Origin: Achromobacter aegrifaciens
Lineage (GTDB): Bacteria > Pseudomonadota > Gammaproteobacteria > Burkholderiales > Burkholderiaceae_B
Direction: 5' to 3'
DNA length: 64,000 nucleotides
Assembly: GCF_902859735.1 (NCBI RefSeq)
Contig: NZ_CADIJY010000001.1
Coordinates: 310,001 to 374,000 of the forward strand
Below the pieces are notes generated by a model. That model saw nothing but the letters and a program-made list of their open reading frames with translations. It was not told the DNA's origin and ran no database searches. Position numbers and translations under genes: made by a program. This document shows positions 17,566 to 25,807 of the stretch, piece after piece. Position 1 is the stretch's first letter, and the number at the start of each line of letters is the position of its first letter.

Positions 17566-18444
17566 TCAGCGTTGCGCCAGGGCGGCCGCGATGCGGGCCA
17601 GCTTGTCCGGATTGCGCTGCACCAGCACCCGGGTCAGGCGCTTGCCGTCCGTTTCGTAGGACTGCACCGATTCGAGATCGCCATCGATGAAGCGCAGCAA
17701 GGTCCACTGGCCGTTCACCTGGACCACCTCGGTCCGCAACGCGTCGCGGTAGCGGCGCTTGCCGGCGTAGAACAGCTGCGCCAGCCGCTTGCCGCCCACC
17801 AGGCTGGCAAAGGCGGTGACCTTGTCGCCGCCGTCGCCGATAAGTTCGGCATCGTCGCTCAGCAGCGCATGCAGGCCGTGGAAGTCGCTGCGGTCCATCG
17901 CATCGGCAAAGGTCAGCAGCAGCCGATGCAGCGTCGCGCGCGGCACGGCCTCGCGCGGGGTGCCTTGGCGCAATTGCTGCTTGGCGCGCCGCACCAGCTG
18001 GCGGACCGCGGCCTGGGTCTTGTCCAGGGTCTGCGCGATGTCCTCGTAGTCGGCGTCGAACACTTCGCGCATCAGGAAGGCCGCGCGGGCGTCCGGCGAC
18101 AGGCGCTCCAGCATGAACAGAAATGCCACTGACACATCGTCGGCCAGTTCATGGATCTGTTCGGGCGTGGAAGGCGCGGCCATCAGCATCGGTTCCGGCA
18201 GCCAGACGCCCACGTAGTTTTCCCGTTCCGTGCGGGCAGCGCGCAGGCGGTCGATCGCCAGACGGGTGGTGACGGTGACGAGCCAGGCCTCGGGGTTCTC
18301 CAGCGTGGAGCGGTTGGCGCCATGCCAGCGCAGCCACGCATCCTGCACCACGTCTTCCGCCTCGGCCACCGAGCCCAGCATGCGATAGGCGATCGCGTAG
18401 AGGCGCGGGCGATGGCGGTCGAACAGGGTCACGGAGCCGGTCAT
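17566..18444 (-). CDS. RNA polymerase sigma factor, ECF41 (SigJ-like) group with SnoaL-like extension
   Basis: An ATG at 18444 gives 292 residues; a TTG at 18456 is the alternative. Region 2 ('RLYAIAYRMLGSVAEAEDVVQDAWLRW') and region 4 ('LSPDARAAFLMREVFDADYEDIAQTLDKTQAAVRQLVRRAK') are intact. A ~120-residue C-terminal SnoaL-like domain follows. The three marks I know for ECF41 are present: 'WLPEP' in the linker (81-85), 'DGGDK' (204-208; DGGGK/R is usual) and 'NPDKL' (278-282). There is no anti-sigma gene, as is normal for ECF41, where the C-terminal domain tunes activity. ECF41 genes are typically linked to AhpD-like, oxidoreductase and epimerase genes, which are found here 3 kb away. Confidence 0.92.
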   Translation of the reverse strand: MTGSVTLFDRHRPRLYAIAYRMLGSVAEAEDVVQDAWLRWHGANRSTLENPEAWLVTVTTRLAIDRLRAARTERENYVGVWLPEPMLMAAPSTPEQIHELADDVSVAFLFMLERLSPDARAAFLMREVFDADYEDIAQTLDKTQAAVRQLVRRAKQQLRQGTPREAVPRATLHRLLLTFADAMDRSDFHGLHALLSDDAELIGDGGDKVTAFASLVGGKRLAQLFYAGKRRYRDALRTEVVQVNGQWTLLRFIDGDLESVQSYETDGKRLTRVLVQRNPDKLARIAAALAQR

Positions 18445-18577
18445 GGAATGGGCCAATGCCTAGCGGAAATGGGGGGGCGGGAGGGCAGGGTATTTTGCCG
18501 CAGCGGCCCGGGCAGGACAAGCTGCGCAAGCCTCTGCCAGCCAGTCCCGGACGGAGGGGCGCGCCGCGTGCCGCGCG

Positions 18578-19579
18578 CTACAGCGCGATCACCGAGGCAG
18601 GCAGCGCGGGCAGGTTGGCGCTGCCTGCCATCTGCTTCAGATCCCTTTCGATCATGACGCTCAGGCGGCTGATGGGTACGTCGTTGGCGCTGCCCTCGAA
18701 GGGATTCTCCGTGCTTTCGCCCACCTGCTCGAGCGAGGTGTAGATCCACGAGATGATCACGCTGAACGGCACCGCCAGCCACGCCATCTGACCTTGCATG
18801 TAGCCGCCGATATCCTGGCCCAGCTGGGCGAATTGGCCCGTCAGTCCGAACGGCAGCGCCACGCAGAAAGAGCGCACGAACAAGGTGTTGATGATGGCGT
18901 ACTGGCGTGGATACGGAAAATTCTTGATGCGCTCGGCCTGTCCCTGCAGATCCAGCAGTTCCCGGATGCGGCTGTTGAGCTCGGCGTATTCCGCCGCGGT
19001 GATGGCGCCTGCATCCAGCAGTCCGCGGACCGCCCGGCCTTGCATTGCCAGCATTTGCGCGGCCTTGTCATCGGTCTGCATCAAACCGGCAATGTCCTGT
19101 GCCGGCAGGTAGCGGGAAAGCGCGGACTCCAGGGGCTCGGCGCGTTCCGGGATCACGTACTGCCTGCGGTATTCGGCATTGGGACGGTTGCCGACGGTCT
19201 CCCATAGGCGGGCCTCGCGCAGCTGGTAGCGCAACGCCGTCAACCAGGCCAGATGCCGCTGCACCAAGGCCGTGCCGCGTTCGGCGTCGCCGACGTAGTT
19301 GCGGCTGATCACGCCCCAGTAGCGGCTGGCGCTGACAATGCTCATCCAGACCTTCTGCGCTTCGACCGTGCGCGCATAGGTCTGCACGTTCTTGAAGCCG
19401 ACGACAAAGGTGGTGGCGGTGCCCAGTAGCGAAACCACCGACAAGGGCAGGGTCAGCCATTTCAGGCCAGCCAGCTGATGGAGCAGCACTGGCGCGAAGC
19501 CCAGCGCCAGCAGGACGTAGATCTTCCTGCGGGTCCAGATGATGAACTCGCCCAGGCGATAGGATTTTCCCAGATGCAT
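18578..19579 (-). CDS. Bestrophin-family ion channel (UPF0187)
   Basis: The 333-residue protein has four hydrophobic segments: ~22-60 as a pair, then ~235-255 and ~265-285. It carries the bestrophin signature 'YTSLEQVGESTENPFEGSANDVPI' near residues 283-306, where the acidic cluster forms the calcium-clasp region in animal channels. Bacterial homologues are pentameric inner-membrane channels, some cation-selective. It is divergent from the Tat hydrolase gene. Its upstream region carries promoter module C, so it may be induced together with the stress genes. Confidence 0.9.
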   Translation of the reverse strand: MHLGKSYRLGEFIIWTRRKIYVLLALGFAPVLLHQLAGLKWLTLPLSVVSLLGTATTFVVGFKNVQTYARTVEAQKVWMSIVSASRYWGVISRNYVGDAERGTALVQRHLAWLTALRYQLREARLWETVGNRPNAEYRRQYVIPERAEPLESALSRYLPAQDIAGLMQTDDKAAQMLAMQGRAVRGLLDAGAITAAEYAELNSRIRELLDLQGQAERIKNFPYPRQYAIINTLFVRSFCVALPFGLTGQFAQLGQDIGGYMQGQMAWLAVPFSVIISWIYTSLEQVGESTENPFEGSANDVPISRLSVMIERDLKQMAGSANLPALPASVIAL

Positions 19580-19635
19580 GATGTCGGCCCCCCGGTCGGC
19601 GCGCAGCGGCGCGTCTGGTGTGTATGGGTGCGCTC

Positions 19636-19705
19636 ATCCTAAGAGCGTCGCGCGTGACGCGGTAGGGCCATGCAAGGACGCATGGTGTTGCCGGCGCGAC
19701 ACCAA
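19636..19705 (-). promoter_or_regulatory. LysR-type promoter module, copy C (bestrophin gene)
   Basis: Minus-strand copy. TTGGTG starts at 19705 and the T-N11-A box is 19701-19689. GGCAACAC is 19692-19685, then CCCTACCG, and the -10-like TTAGGAT is 19642-19636. Spacing between all blocks is identical to copies A, B and D. The distance from the -10-like block to the bestrophin ATG is 63 bp, longer than in the other three. It shares the 309-bp divergent gap 19580-19888 with copy D. Confidence 0.55.
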
Positions 19706-19785
19706 TCGTCGTTTCTCCTTCCGAACAAGTGCGGCCCGCGTGACGTGGGCCTGTGTAGCGCGCGTCATGTCCATGCCGCGGCGCA

Positions 19786-19855
19786 TTGGTGCCCGTCGCG
19801 CAACAGCGTGCTTCCCGCCGCGTGCCTACCGCGGACCAGACCGCATACCTACCAT
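19786..19855 (+). promoter_or_regulatory. LysR-type promoter module, copy D (hydrolase-MBL-SDR operon)
   Basis: Plus-strand copy. TTGGTG starts at 19786, the T-N11-A box is 19790-19802 and CGCAACAG is 19799-19806. GCCTACCG follows, and the -10-like CTACCAT is 19849-19855. The -10-like block starts 40 bp before the ATG at 19889, exactly as for copy B before the AhpD gene. Confidence 0.6.
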
Positions 19856-19888
19856 GCCCTCACTCACTTTGCCGAAACAGGAGTTCCC

Positions 19889-20851
19889 ATGAACGACTCG
19901 CACAACCCGGCCCGCCGCAGTCTTCTTGCCGGCAGCGCCGTCCTGGCGACGGGGGCATTCGCCATCCGCGCCGAAGCAGCCGCGCAGAGCAACGCGCAAT
20001 CCAACCGGAGCACGACCATGACCCGCAATACCTTCACCACCAACGACGGTACGCAGATCTACTTCAAGGATTGGGGCCAGGGCCCCGTGGTCACCTTTTC
20101 GCATGGCTGGCCGCTGAACGCGGATGCCTGGGACGGGCAGATGCACTACCTGGCGCGCAATGGCTTTCGCGTCATCGCGCATGATCGGCGTGGCCATGGC
20201 CGTTCTTCGCAGCCGTCTGCCGGCAACGACATGAACGGCTATGCCGATGACCTGGCGCAGTTGATCGAGGCGCTCGATCTGAAAAACATCACCATGGTTG
20301 GCCATTCCACCGGCGGCGGCGAAGTGGCGCGCTATATCGGCCGCCACGGCAGCAAGCGCGTGGCCCGCGCGGTGCTTATCGGCGCGGTGCCGCCGGTGAT
20401 GTTGAAGTCCGCTGCCAATCCCGAAGGCCTGCCTGTCGAGGTCTTCGACGGCATCCGCGCGGGCGTGGCGGGAGACCGCTCACAGTTCTACAAGGAGCTG
20501 GCGGTTCCCTTCTACGGCGCCAACCGCCCCGATGCCAAGGTCTCGCAAGGCATGCTGGACCAGTTCTGGTTGTGGAGCATGCAAAGCGGCCAGAAGAACG
20601 CCTACGAATGCGTCAAGGCGTTTTCCGAGACCGACTTCACCGAGGACCTGAAGAAGATCGACGTCCCGACCCTGTTCATGCACGGCGAAGACGATCAGAT
20701 CGTGCCGGTGCACGACTCGGCGAAGAAGGCCGCGCGCCTGGTCAAGAACGCCAGGGAAATCTATTACCCCGGCGCGCCGCATGGCCTGACCGCCACCATG
20801 CAGGACCGCGTCAACGACGACCTGCTCGCCTTCATCCGCGCCACCGCCTGA
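19889..20851 (+). CDS. Alpha/beta hydrolase, non-heme chloroperoxidase/esterase type, with Tat signal
   Basis: The ATG at 19889 (ribosome-binding site ACAGGAG) gives 320 residues with a twin-arginine leader ('[23 protein letters not shown]', R9-R10). A second ATG at 20018 (codon 44), with GGAG upstream, would give the usual cytosolic form starting '[20 protein letters not shown]'. The hydrolase core shows '[15 protein letters not shown]', nucleophile S140 in 'GHSTGGGEV', 'HGEDDQIVP' (acid) and 'GAPHGL' (base). This is the cofactor-free chloroperoxidase/arylesterase subfamily; physiological activity is probably esterase or perhydrolase. It is the first gene of an operon with an MBL-fold enzyme and an SDR, behind promoter module D. 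Confidence 0.9.
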   Translation: MNDSHNPARRSLLAGSAVLATGAFAIRAEAAAQSNAQSNRSTTMTRNTFTTNDGTQIYFKDWGQGPVVTFSHGWPLNADAWDGQMHYLARNGFRVIAHDRRGHGRSSQPSAGNDMNGYADDLAQLIEALDLKNITMVGHSTGGGEVARYIGRHGSKRVARAVLIGAVPPVMLKSAANPEGLPVEVFDGIRAGVAGDRSQFYKELAVPFYGANRPDAKVSQGMLDQFWLWSMQSGQKNAYECVKAFSETDFTEDLKKIDVPTLFMHGEDDQIVPVHDSAKKAARLVKNAREIYYPGAPHGLTATMQDRVNDDLLAFIRATA

Positions 20852-20878
20852 ACGGCGCACCTACCTGGAGTTACCGCC

Positions 20879-21778
20879 ATGTTTGCCATTGAAAACACCG
20901 AATCCCTCGACCTGGTCCCGTCGCGCTACGCGCTGCAGATCGGCGACATCGACGCCCTGGTCGTGAGCGACGGCGTGCTGCCGCTGCCGACTTCGACCAT
21001 GGCCACCAATGCCGATCCTGCCGATCTCGCTGCCTGGCTGGAACACATGTTCATGCCTCCGGACGCGTTCGACTGGCCGCTGAACGTGATGGTGGCGCGC
21101 AGCGGCGACCAGACCATCCTCATCGATGCGGGGCTGGGCGGGCAGTTCGCGGGCTTTCCGCGCGCCGGGATGTTCCCGCAGAGATTGGAGTCCGCCGGCA
21201 TCGCGCTGGAATCCGTGACCGACGTGATCATCACGCACATGCACATGGACCACGTGGGCGGGCTGCTCGTGCCGGACGTCAAGGAGCGCTTGCGTCCCGA
21301 CGTGCGCATCCACGTGTCCGCGACCGAAGTGGCGTTCTGGACCTCGCCGGATTTCTCGCACACCGTCATGCCCAAGCCTGTGCCTGCGGTATTGAAGTCG
21401 ACGGCTACCAGCTTCTACAACGAGTACCGCGACCGGCTGCGCCTCTTCGACGATCGGCATGAGGTGGCGCCGGGCGTCATCGTGCGCATGACCGGCGGCC
21501 ATACTCCCGGGCACAGCGTGGTCGACCTGATCTCGGGCGGCGAAAGGCTGACGTTTGCTGGCGACGCCATGTTCCCGGTCGCGTTCGACCATCCCGAATG
21601 GCAAAACGGTTTCGAGCACGACCCCGAGGAATCGGCCCGCGTCCGCCTCGGTCTGTTCCAGGAGCTGGCGCAGAACCGCGGGCTGTTGGTCGCGGCCCAT
21701 CTGCCGTTCCCGTCCCTGGGCCGTGTGGCGGTCGACGGCGACGCGTTCCGCTGGGTGCCGGTCATCTGGGACTTTTAA
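20879..21778 (+). CDS. Metallo-beta-lactamase-fold hydrolase
   Basis: The 299-residue protein has the zinc motif 'THMHMDHVGG' (H120, H122, D124, H125), 'GGHTPGHSV' with a further ligand His, and 'FAGDAMF' with the bridging Asp. There is no signal peptide. It lies 27 bp after the hydrolase and 69 bp before the SDR gene. The family includes lactonases and hydrolases of unknown substrate; with a chloroperoxidase-like esterase and an SDR it may clear reactive lactones or esters, but that is inference. Confidence 0.9.
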   Translation: MFAIENTESLDLVPSRYALQIGDIDALVVSDGVLPLPTSTMATNADPADLAAWLEHMFMPPDAFDWPLNVMVARSGDQTILIDAGLGGQFAGFPRAGMFPQRLESAGIALESVTDVIITHMHMDHVGGLLVPDVKERLRPDVRIHVSATEVAFWTSPDFSHTVMPKPVPAVLKSTATSFYNEYRDRLRLFDDRHEVAPGVIVRMTGGHTPGHSVVDLISGGERLTFAGDAMFPVAFDHPEWQNGFEHDPEESARVRLGLFQELAQNRGLLVAAHLPFPSLGRVAVDGDAFRWVPVIWDF

Positions 21779-21847
21779 GCGCGCCGATGCCAGCCGACGA
21801 GGCCTGTCGCGTCGGCCGGCGTCTTACCTGTACGAAGGAACATCATC

Positions 21848-22597
21848 ATGAAAAAACTGTTGGGCAAGACTGCCGTCGTCACCGGCGGCAACAGCGGCAT
21901 AGGCTATGCCGCGGCCGAGGCCTTCATTGCCGAAGGCGCGCGCGTGGCCATCCTCGGGCGCAGGAAAGATGCCGTCGACGCGGCGGTGGCGCAACTTGGA
22001 GCGTCCGCCTTCGGCATGGTTGGGGACGTTGCCGACCTGGCCACGCATGACCGCGTGGCGGCAGAAGTCCGTGAACGGTTCGGCGCCGTCGACATCTACA
22101 TGGCCAACGCCGGCATGAATAACATCGAGCCTTCGACCGCGGTAAGCGTGGACAGCTATGACGTCCAGTTCGACACCAACACGCGCGCCGTGTTCTTCGG
22201 CGTCACCAAGGTCCTGCCGCTGGTGCGCGACGGTGGTTCCATCATCATCACTGGCTCCATCGCCAGCGCCAAAGTGCTGGAAAACCATGCGGTCTATGCC
22301 GGCTCCAAAGCCGCCATCGAGGCGTTTGCGCGCGCCTGGGCGCTGGAATTCAAGTCGCGCAAGATTCGTTTCAACGTATTGAGCCCCGGTCCTACGGATA
22401 CGCCCATTCTGGAAAAGCTGGGCGTGGGCGCGGCGCATCGGCCCGCATTCGAACAGGGCATGGCCTCATTGATTCCGCTTGGGCGGCTGGCGCAATCTGC
22501 GGAATTGGCGCGCGCCGCATTGTTTCTCGCTTCGGACGACGGCGGGTTCATTACTGGGGTCAATCTGCGCGTCGACGGCGGCATCGCGCTGACTTAA
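21848..22597 (+). CDS. Short-chain dehydrogenase/reductase (classical SDR)
   Basis: The 249-residue length is normal for classical SDRs. The cofactor motif 'TGGNSGIGYAAAEAF' is at 12-26, and 'NAGMNN' corresponds to the NAG motif. The catalytic Ser ('ITGSIAS') and 'YAGSKAA' (Tyr-x3-Lys) are present, and the C-terminus 'FITGVNLRVDGGIALT' is typical. It is probably the last gene of the module D operon. Cofactor preference and substrate are unknown. Confidence 0.92.
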   Translation: MKKLLGKTAVVTGGNSGIGYAAAEAFIAEGARVAILGRRKDAVDAAVAQLGASAFGMVGDVADLATHDRVAAEVRERFGAVDIYMANAGMNNIEPSTAVSVDSYDVQFDTNTRAVFFGVTKVLPLVRDGGSIIITGSIASAKVLENHAVYAGSKAAIEAFARAWALEFKSRKIRFNVLSPGPTDTPILEKLGVGAAHRPAFEQGMASLIPLGRLAQSAELARAALFLASDDGGFITGVNLRVDGGIALT

Positions 22598-23277
22598 CTG
22601 GATCATCACTGCCTGGCAGAACGCGGGCGGACGATGGCAGGCGCTGGATCGGAAACGTTTGATTGCCTCTGCGCGTGGCGGATTTCAAATTCAGGCAACG
22701 ATTGTTTATTGCCGATTCTTCATGATTTGAACAACCGATCCTGTGCAGACGTTCCAGCGCCATACGCGGCTGTCTACCCGCAGGTACTGGATCTGACCAG
22801 GTATGCGCCCGTCTGGGCGACGGCAATGTGGATTAATTTTGTTGCAGTGAAACACGCGGAATATTTCGATTATCCAGCATCCTGATCCCGCCTCGATTGG
22901 CAAACTCTTACAAGGTTGAAGCACACAAAAAAACACGAAGTTCTGATAGGGTCCATTTATGTGGAAACCTCGGAAAATTCGTTAAAATCAATTGCTTGGG
23001 ATTATGAGCGGGAGCCTTGTCTCCCGCTTTGTGTTCAGATCCGCAGGTCGCCACCCGCGTCTGCGGTCCACGAAAAAAATGGGTTGACCGGCCGTATTTT
23101 TTTCTGGAATCAGCGTTTGCTGGCTAATCCAGTCAGCATTTTGATGCATTGCAGCATCGCAACAACGAAGCCCAGCTCCCTGCAGATTCTGATTCTGATG
23201 GCCTATCCCATTCCTGGCGGATTGTCCTGATGCCGGCCGGGGGCTTGGGTTGCGTCTCAGGCTTAGGATATCCACGC
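22598..23277. other. 680-bp non-coding gap, AT-richer than its surroundings
   Basis: No frame here looks like a protein; the small frames at 22634-22885 and 22916-23230 lack family features and ribosome-binding sites. The stretch 22680-23150 is clearly richer in A and T than the neighbouring genes. It holds one terminator-like hairpin at 23008-23027. The LysR gene starts at its right end. A small RNA gene or a remnant of acquired DNA is possible, but nothing proves either. Confidence 0.5.
23008..23030 (+). terminator. Small terminator-like hairpin in the 22.6-23.3 kb gap
   Basis: GCGGGAG (23008-23014) pairs with CTCCCGC (23021-23027) around a six-base loop and is followed by TTT. It is 410 bp beyond the SDR stop and 250 bp before the LysR start, so it could end a short non-coding transcript rather than an mRNA. 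Confidence 0.4.
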
Positions 23278-24198
23278 ATGAATCTCCGGTTTCTGGAAAC
23301 GTTTGTCCGAGCCGCCAGGCTCAAGAAAATGACCTTGGCCGCGGAAGAACTGCACGCGTCCCAGGCGGCCATCTCTGCCCGCATCGCAGCCTTCGAGGAA
23401 GAACTGGGGGTGAGGGTCTTTGTGCGGGAGAAGGGCAAGCAACTGAGCTTGACGCCAGTCGGCGCTGAAATGCTTGGACCCGCGGAAGAACTGCTGGCTC
23501 ATGCGAGAGCCTTCACCAGCCGGTTCGCGACCACGGACGTACGGCTTACCCAGATCAGCATCGGCCTGAGCGGAACCGTCGCGGAAGCCATACTCGAGCC
23601 TATGGCCGCCGCCTTGAGCAGACAATGGCCGAACGTCACCGTGCACCTGCAATCGTTGACCAGTACGGATATACGGCAGCAATTGCTTGGGGGGGCGCTC
23701 GACATCGGACTGTTGCTGGGCAGCATCGAAGAGCCGACGGTGGTCAACCGGCAATTGCTGGGGCTGGATTACGTCTGGGTCTGCAGCCCGAGCCTGATGC
23801 GCGGCGAGGTCGAGCCGTCGATGAATCAGTTGAAGCGGCTGCCTCTGCTGTCCTATCCGGTGGATTCGCTGCTGTACTCCTCGATTGCCAGCTATTTCTC
23901 ATCTCCGCAGATGCAAGGCTTCAAGTTGATCGTCGTGAGGTCGCTGACGGTCATGCTGCGGCTGGCCGTTGCGGGTGCGGGCTACGCGGTACTGCCGCTC
24001 GAACTCATCCGCGGCGAACTCGATTCGGGAAAGCTGGTGCGGCTGCCATTTCCCAGGCCCTTTCCGAAGCAGACCTACTTCGCCGCCTATGTCGACCAGC
24101 CTGCGATTCCGTTGCGCGCAGCCATGGCCGACTGCATTTGCGAGGTAGCGCGGCTGGTCTCGGATGGCGTGGCGGACGAGACAACTTTTGCCGCCTGA
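23278..24198 (+). CDS. LysR-family transcriptional regulator
   Basis: The start is the ATG at 23278 with TAGGATA at 23264-23270; the upstream open frame is non-coding. The 306 residues begin 'MNLRFLETFVRAARLKKMTLAAEELHASQAAISARIAAFEEELGVRVFVREKGKQLSLT', a standard LysR winged HTH. The effector domain follows ('ISIGLSGTVAEAILEPMAAAL...'). It is convergent with the Bug gene at 24233-25225 (35 bp between stops), so any regulatory tie to it is not through a shared promoter. The effector is unknown. Confidence 0.92.
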   Translation: MNLRFLETFVRAARLKKMTLAAEELHASQAAISARIAAFEEELGVRVFVREKGKQLSLTPVGAEMLGPAEELLAHARAFTSRFATTDVRLTQISIGLSGTVAEAILEPMAAALSRQWPNVTVHLQSLTSTDIRQQLLGGALDIGLLLGSIEEPTVVNRQLLGLDYVWVCSPSLMRGEVEPSMNQLKRLPLLSYPVDSLLYSSIASYFSSPQMQGFKLIVVRSLTVMLRLAVAGAGYAVLPLELIRGELDSGKLVRLPFPRPFPKQTYFAAYVDQPAIPLRAAMADCICEVARLVSDGVADETTFAA

Positions 24199-24232
24199 GC
24201 GCAGCCGGGCTTCGGTCTGCGCTGTCTGCCTC

Positions 24233-25225
24233 TCAGTCCGGTTCGTTGGGGGACGCCGCGATGATCTGCCGCCACGCGATGGCATCGCGCTGTATCGTCT
24301 GCGCAAACGCCTCGGGGCCGTCTCCTACCGGTTCCGCAATCTGCCTGGCGAATGTTTCCCGCAACGCGAGTTGGGCCAAGGCCAGCTGCGCGCTGCGGGC
24401 GACCTTGGCGCTGATCTCGGGCGGGGTGTCGCGCGGCGCGCAAATGCCGACCCAGCCTTCGAAGCCCAAATCGTCCAGGCCCTGTTCGGCCAAGGTCGGT
24501 ACGGACGGCATCTGCGGCAGGCGCTGATCCGTGCTGACGGCCAATCCCTTGACACGGCCAGACTCGATAAAGGGCAACGCTGAAATGATGCTGTCCATCA
24601 TCACGTTCACGCGCCCCGTGGCGAGATCCGCATAAGCCGGCGTGGATCCGCGGTAGGGCACATGCAGCATGTCCAGGCCATTGCGCGCGCTGACTGTCTG
24701 GCCCGCAAGGTGGGGCATGGTGTTCTTGCCGCCCGAGGCGTAGCCGTATTTGCCGGGCGCCTGTTTGGCCGCCGCGATGAATTCCTGGAGATTGTTGGCA
24801 GATACGGCCGGATCGGCCACCCAGATCGTCGGCGTATCGGCGATGTGGACGACGGGAGCCAGATCCTCGACGCGGTACGGCAAGCCGGGATAAAGCGCTG
24901 TCGCCATGACCAGGCTGCTGGTGGAGCAGAGCAGCAGGGTATATCCATCGGGGCGTGCCCGGGCGACGGTCGCCGAGCCTATGGTGCCTCCTGCGCCCGG
25001 CCGGTTTTCGATGACCAGCGGCTGGCCCAGTGCCTGGCCCACCGGGCCGGCGATCTGCCGGGCCACTGCATCATTGCCGCCGCCGGGGGGGAAAGGCACC
25101 ACCAGCGTCACGGGTCTGCTTGGCCAGTCGGGGGATTCGGCCGCGTGCGCAGCAGGCGTCAGCGCGCAAGCAAGGAACAGAAGCCCCGCAATGGCGGAAC
25201 CGTGCAAGGGGAGTCGGCGGATCAT
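24233..25225 (-). CDS. Bug/TctC-family periplasmic solute-binding protein (orphan)
   Basis: Start at the ATG at 25225 (MIRRLPLHGSAIAGLLFLACALTPAAHAAE), a clean Sec signal peptide; the frame extends to 25288. The protein has 330 residues. Bug-family marks are 'WPSRPVTLVVPFPPGGGNDAVARQIAGPVGQALGQPLVIENRPGAGGTIGSATVARARPDGYTLL' and 'PYRGSTPAYADLATGRVNVMMD'. These proteins bind carboxylates, amides or aromatic acids in the periplasm. No TctA or TctB membrane gene is nearby, as is usual in Bordetella, where many Bug genes stand alone. Confidence 0.93.
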   Translation of the reverse strand: MIRRLPLHGSAIAGLLFLACALTPAAHAAESPDWPSRPVTLVVPFPPGGGNDAVARQIAGPVGQALGQPLVIENRPGAGGTIGSATVARARPDGYTLLLCSTSSLVMATALYPGLPYRVEDLAPVVHIADTPTIWVADPAVSANNLQEFIAAAKQAPGKYGYASGGKNTMPHLAGQTVSARNGLDMLHVPYRGSTPAYADLATGRVNVMMDSIISALPFIESGRVKGLAVSTDQRLPQMPSVPTLAEQGLDDLGFEGWVGICAPRDTPPEISAKVARSAQLALAQLALRETFARQIAEPVGDGPEAFAQTIQRDAIAWRQIIAASPNEPD

Positions 25226-25406
25226 GCTGCTTCTTGGTGGCAAGAGTGGGTGGGCGAATTGCGCGCAACCCCGCATGCTGCCGGACATCCTTGCGTTAAT
25301 GAAGCTAGAAAATACTCATTCAAATCAAAGAAAATTCATAACCTGGCTCGTTGACGACCAGGCGTCGTCGCCGGGCCGAATTGGGCCCGGCACGGTGGAC
25401 ACGCGT

Positions 25407-25652
25407 TCAATCGTCCAACGCCGGTACGGTCCCGATCTGGGCGAGGATGCGCGGCGATTCCATGTCGCCGGTTTCCTTGTCCACCAGCACTTCGTAGGCG
25501 GCAACGCCGGCGAACTTGGAGGCCATGGAGTTGGCGATGCGGATGGCGCCGAACTCGCTGCTGGCGGCGCGGATTTCACCAGGCGCGACGCCATCGGCGG
25601 CGGCGCGGTAGGGAACGACGATGTACTGAACGAGATGGGCAGCTTCTGACAC
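25407..25652 (-). CDS. Hypothetical protein, 81 aa
   Basis: A GTG at 25652 has a good ribosome-binding site (AGGAGA, six bases away), so the frame to 25778 is shortened. The product, starting VSEAAHLVQYIVVPYRAAADGVAPGEIRAASSE, is soluble. It has no signal peptide or membrane helix and ends 'EVLVDKETGDMESPRILAQIGTVPALDD'. I do not recognise a family. It is divergent from the gentisate dioxygenase gene across a 197-bp AT-rich gap with two palindromes. Confidence 0.65.
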   Translation of the reverse strand: MSEAAHLVQYIVVPYRAAADGVAPGEIRAASSEFGAIRIANSMASKFAGVAAYEVLVDKETGDMESPRILAQIGTVPALDD

Positions 25653-25701
25653 AGGGTTCTCCTGGACGACAGTTTTTGGGCGAGCGAAATGTATCACGTT
25701 G

Positions 25702-25721
25702 TACTGTGTTTTTGTACAGTA
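25702..25721. promoter_or_regulatory. Inverted repeat TACTGT-N8-ACAGTA
   Basis: A six-base perfect dyad, TACTGT (25702-25707) and ACAGTA (25716-25721), lies 50 bp upstream of the GTG of the small minus-strand gene and ~130 bp upstream of the gentisate dioxygenase gene. It is a candidate operator for a regulator of either unit; no specific protein can be assigned. Confidence 0.35.
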
Positions 25722-25807
25722 TTGTTTGACACCGCGCCAACAATTTTCAATCAGCCTGGGAAAACCCCTAGCGCGCATTCATTGCCCGATTTTCCGCCGG
25801 CCTCTAT

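Noticed and set aside
18445-18577. Copy of the module before the sigma factor gene
   Set aside because: Some similar bases occur, but there is no dyad and no correctly spaced CCTAC / CTACGAT pair.
22916-23230. 104-aa plus-strand frame in the AT-rich gap
   Set aside because: It runs across a terminator-like hairpin, has no ribosome-binding site and shows no domain.
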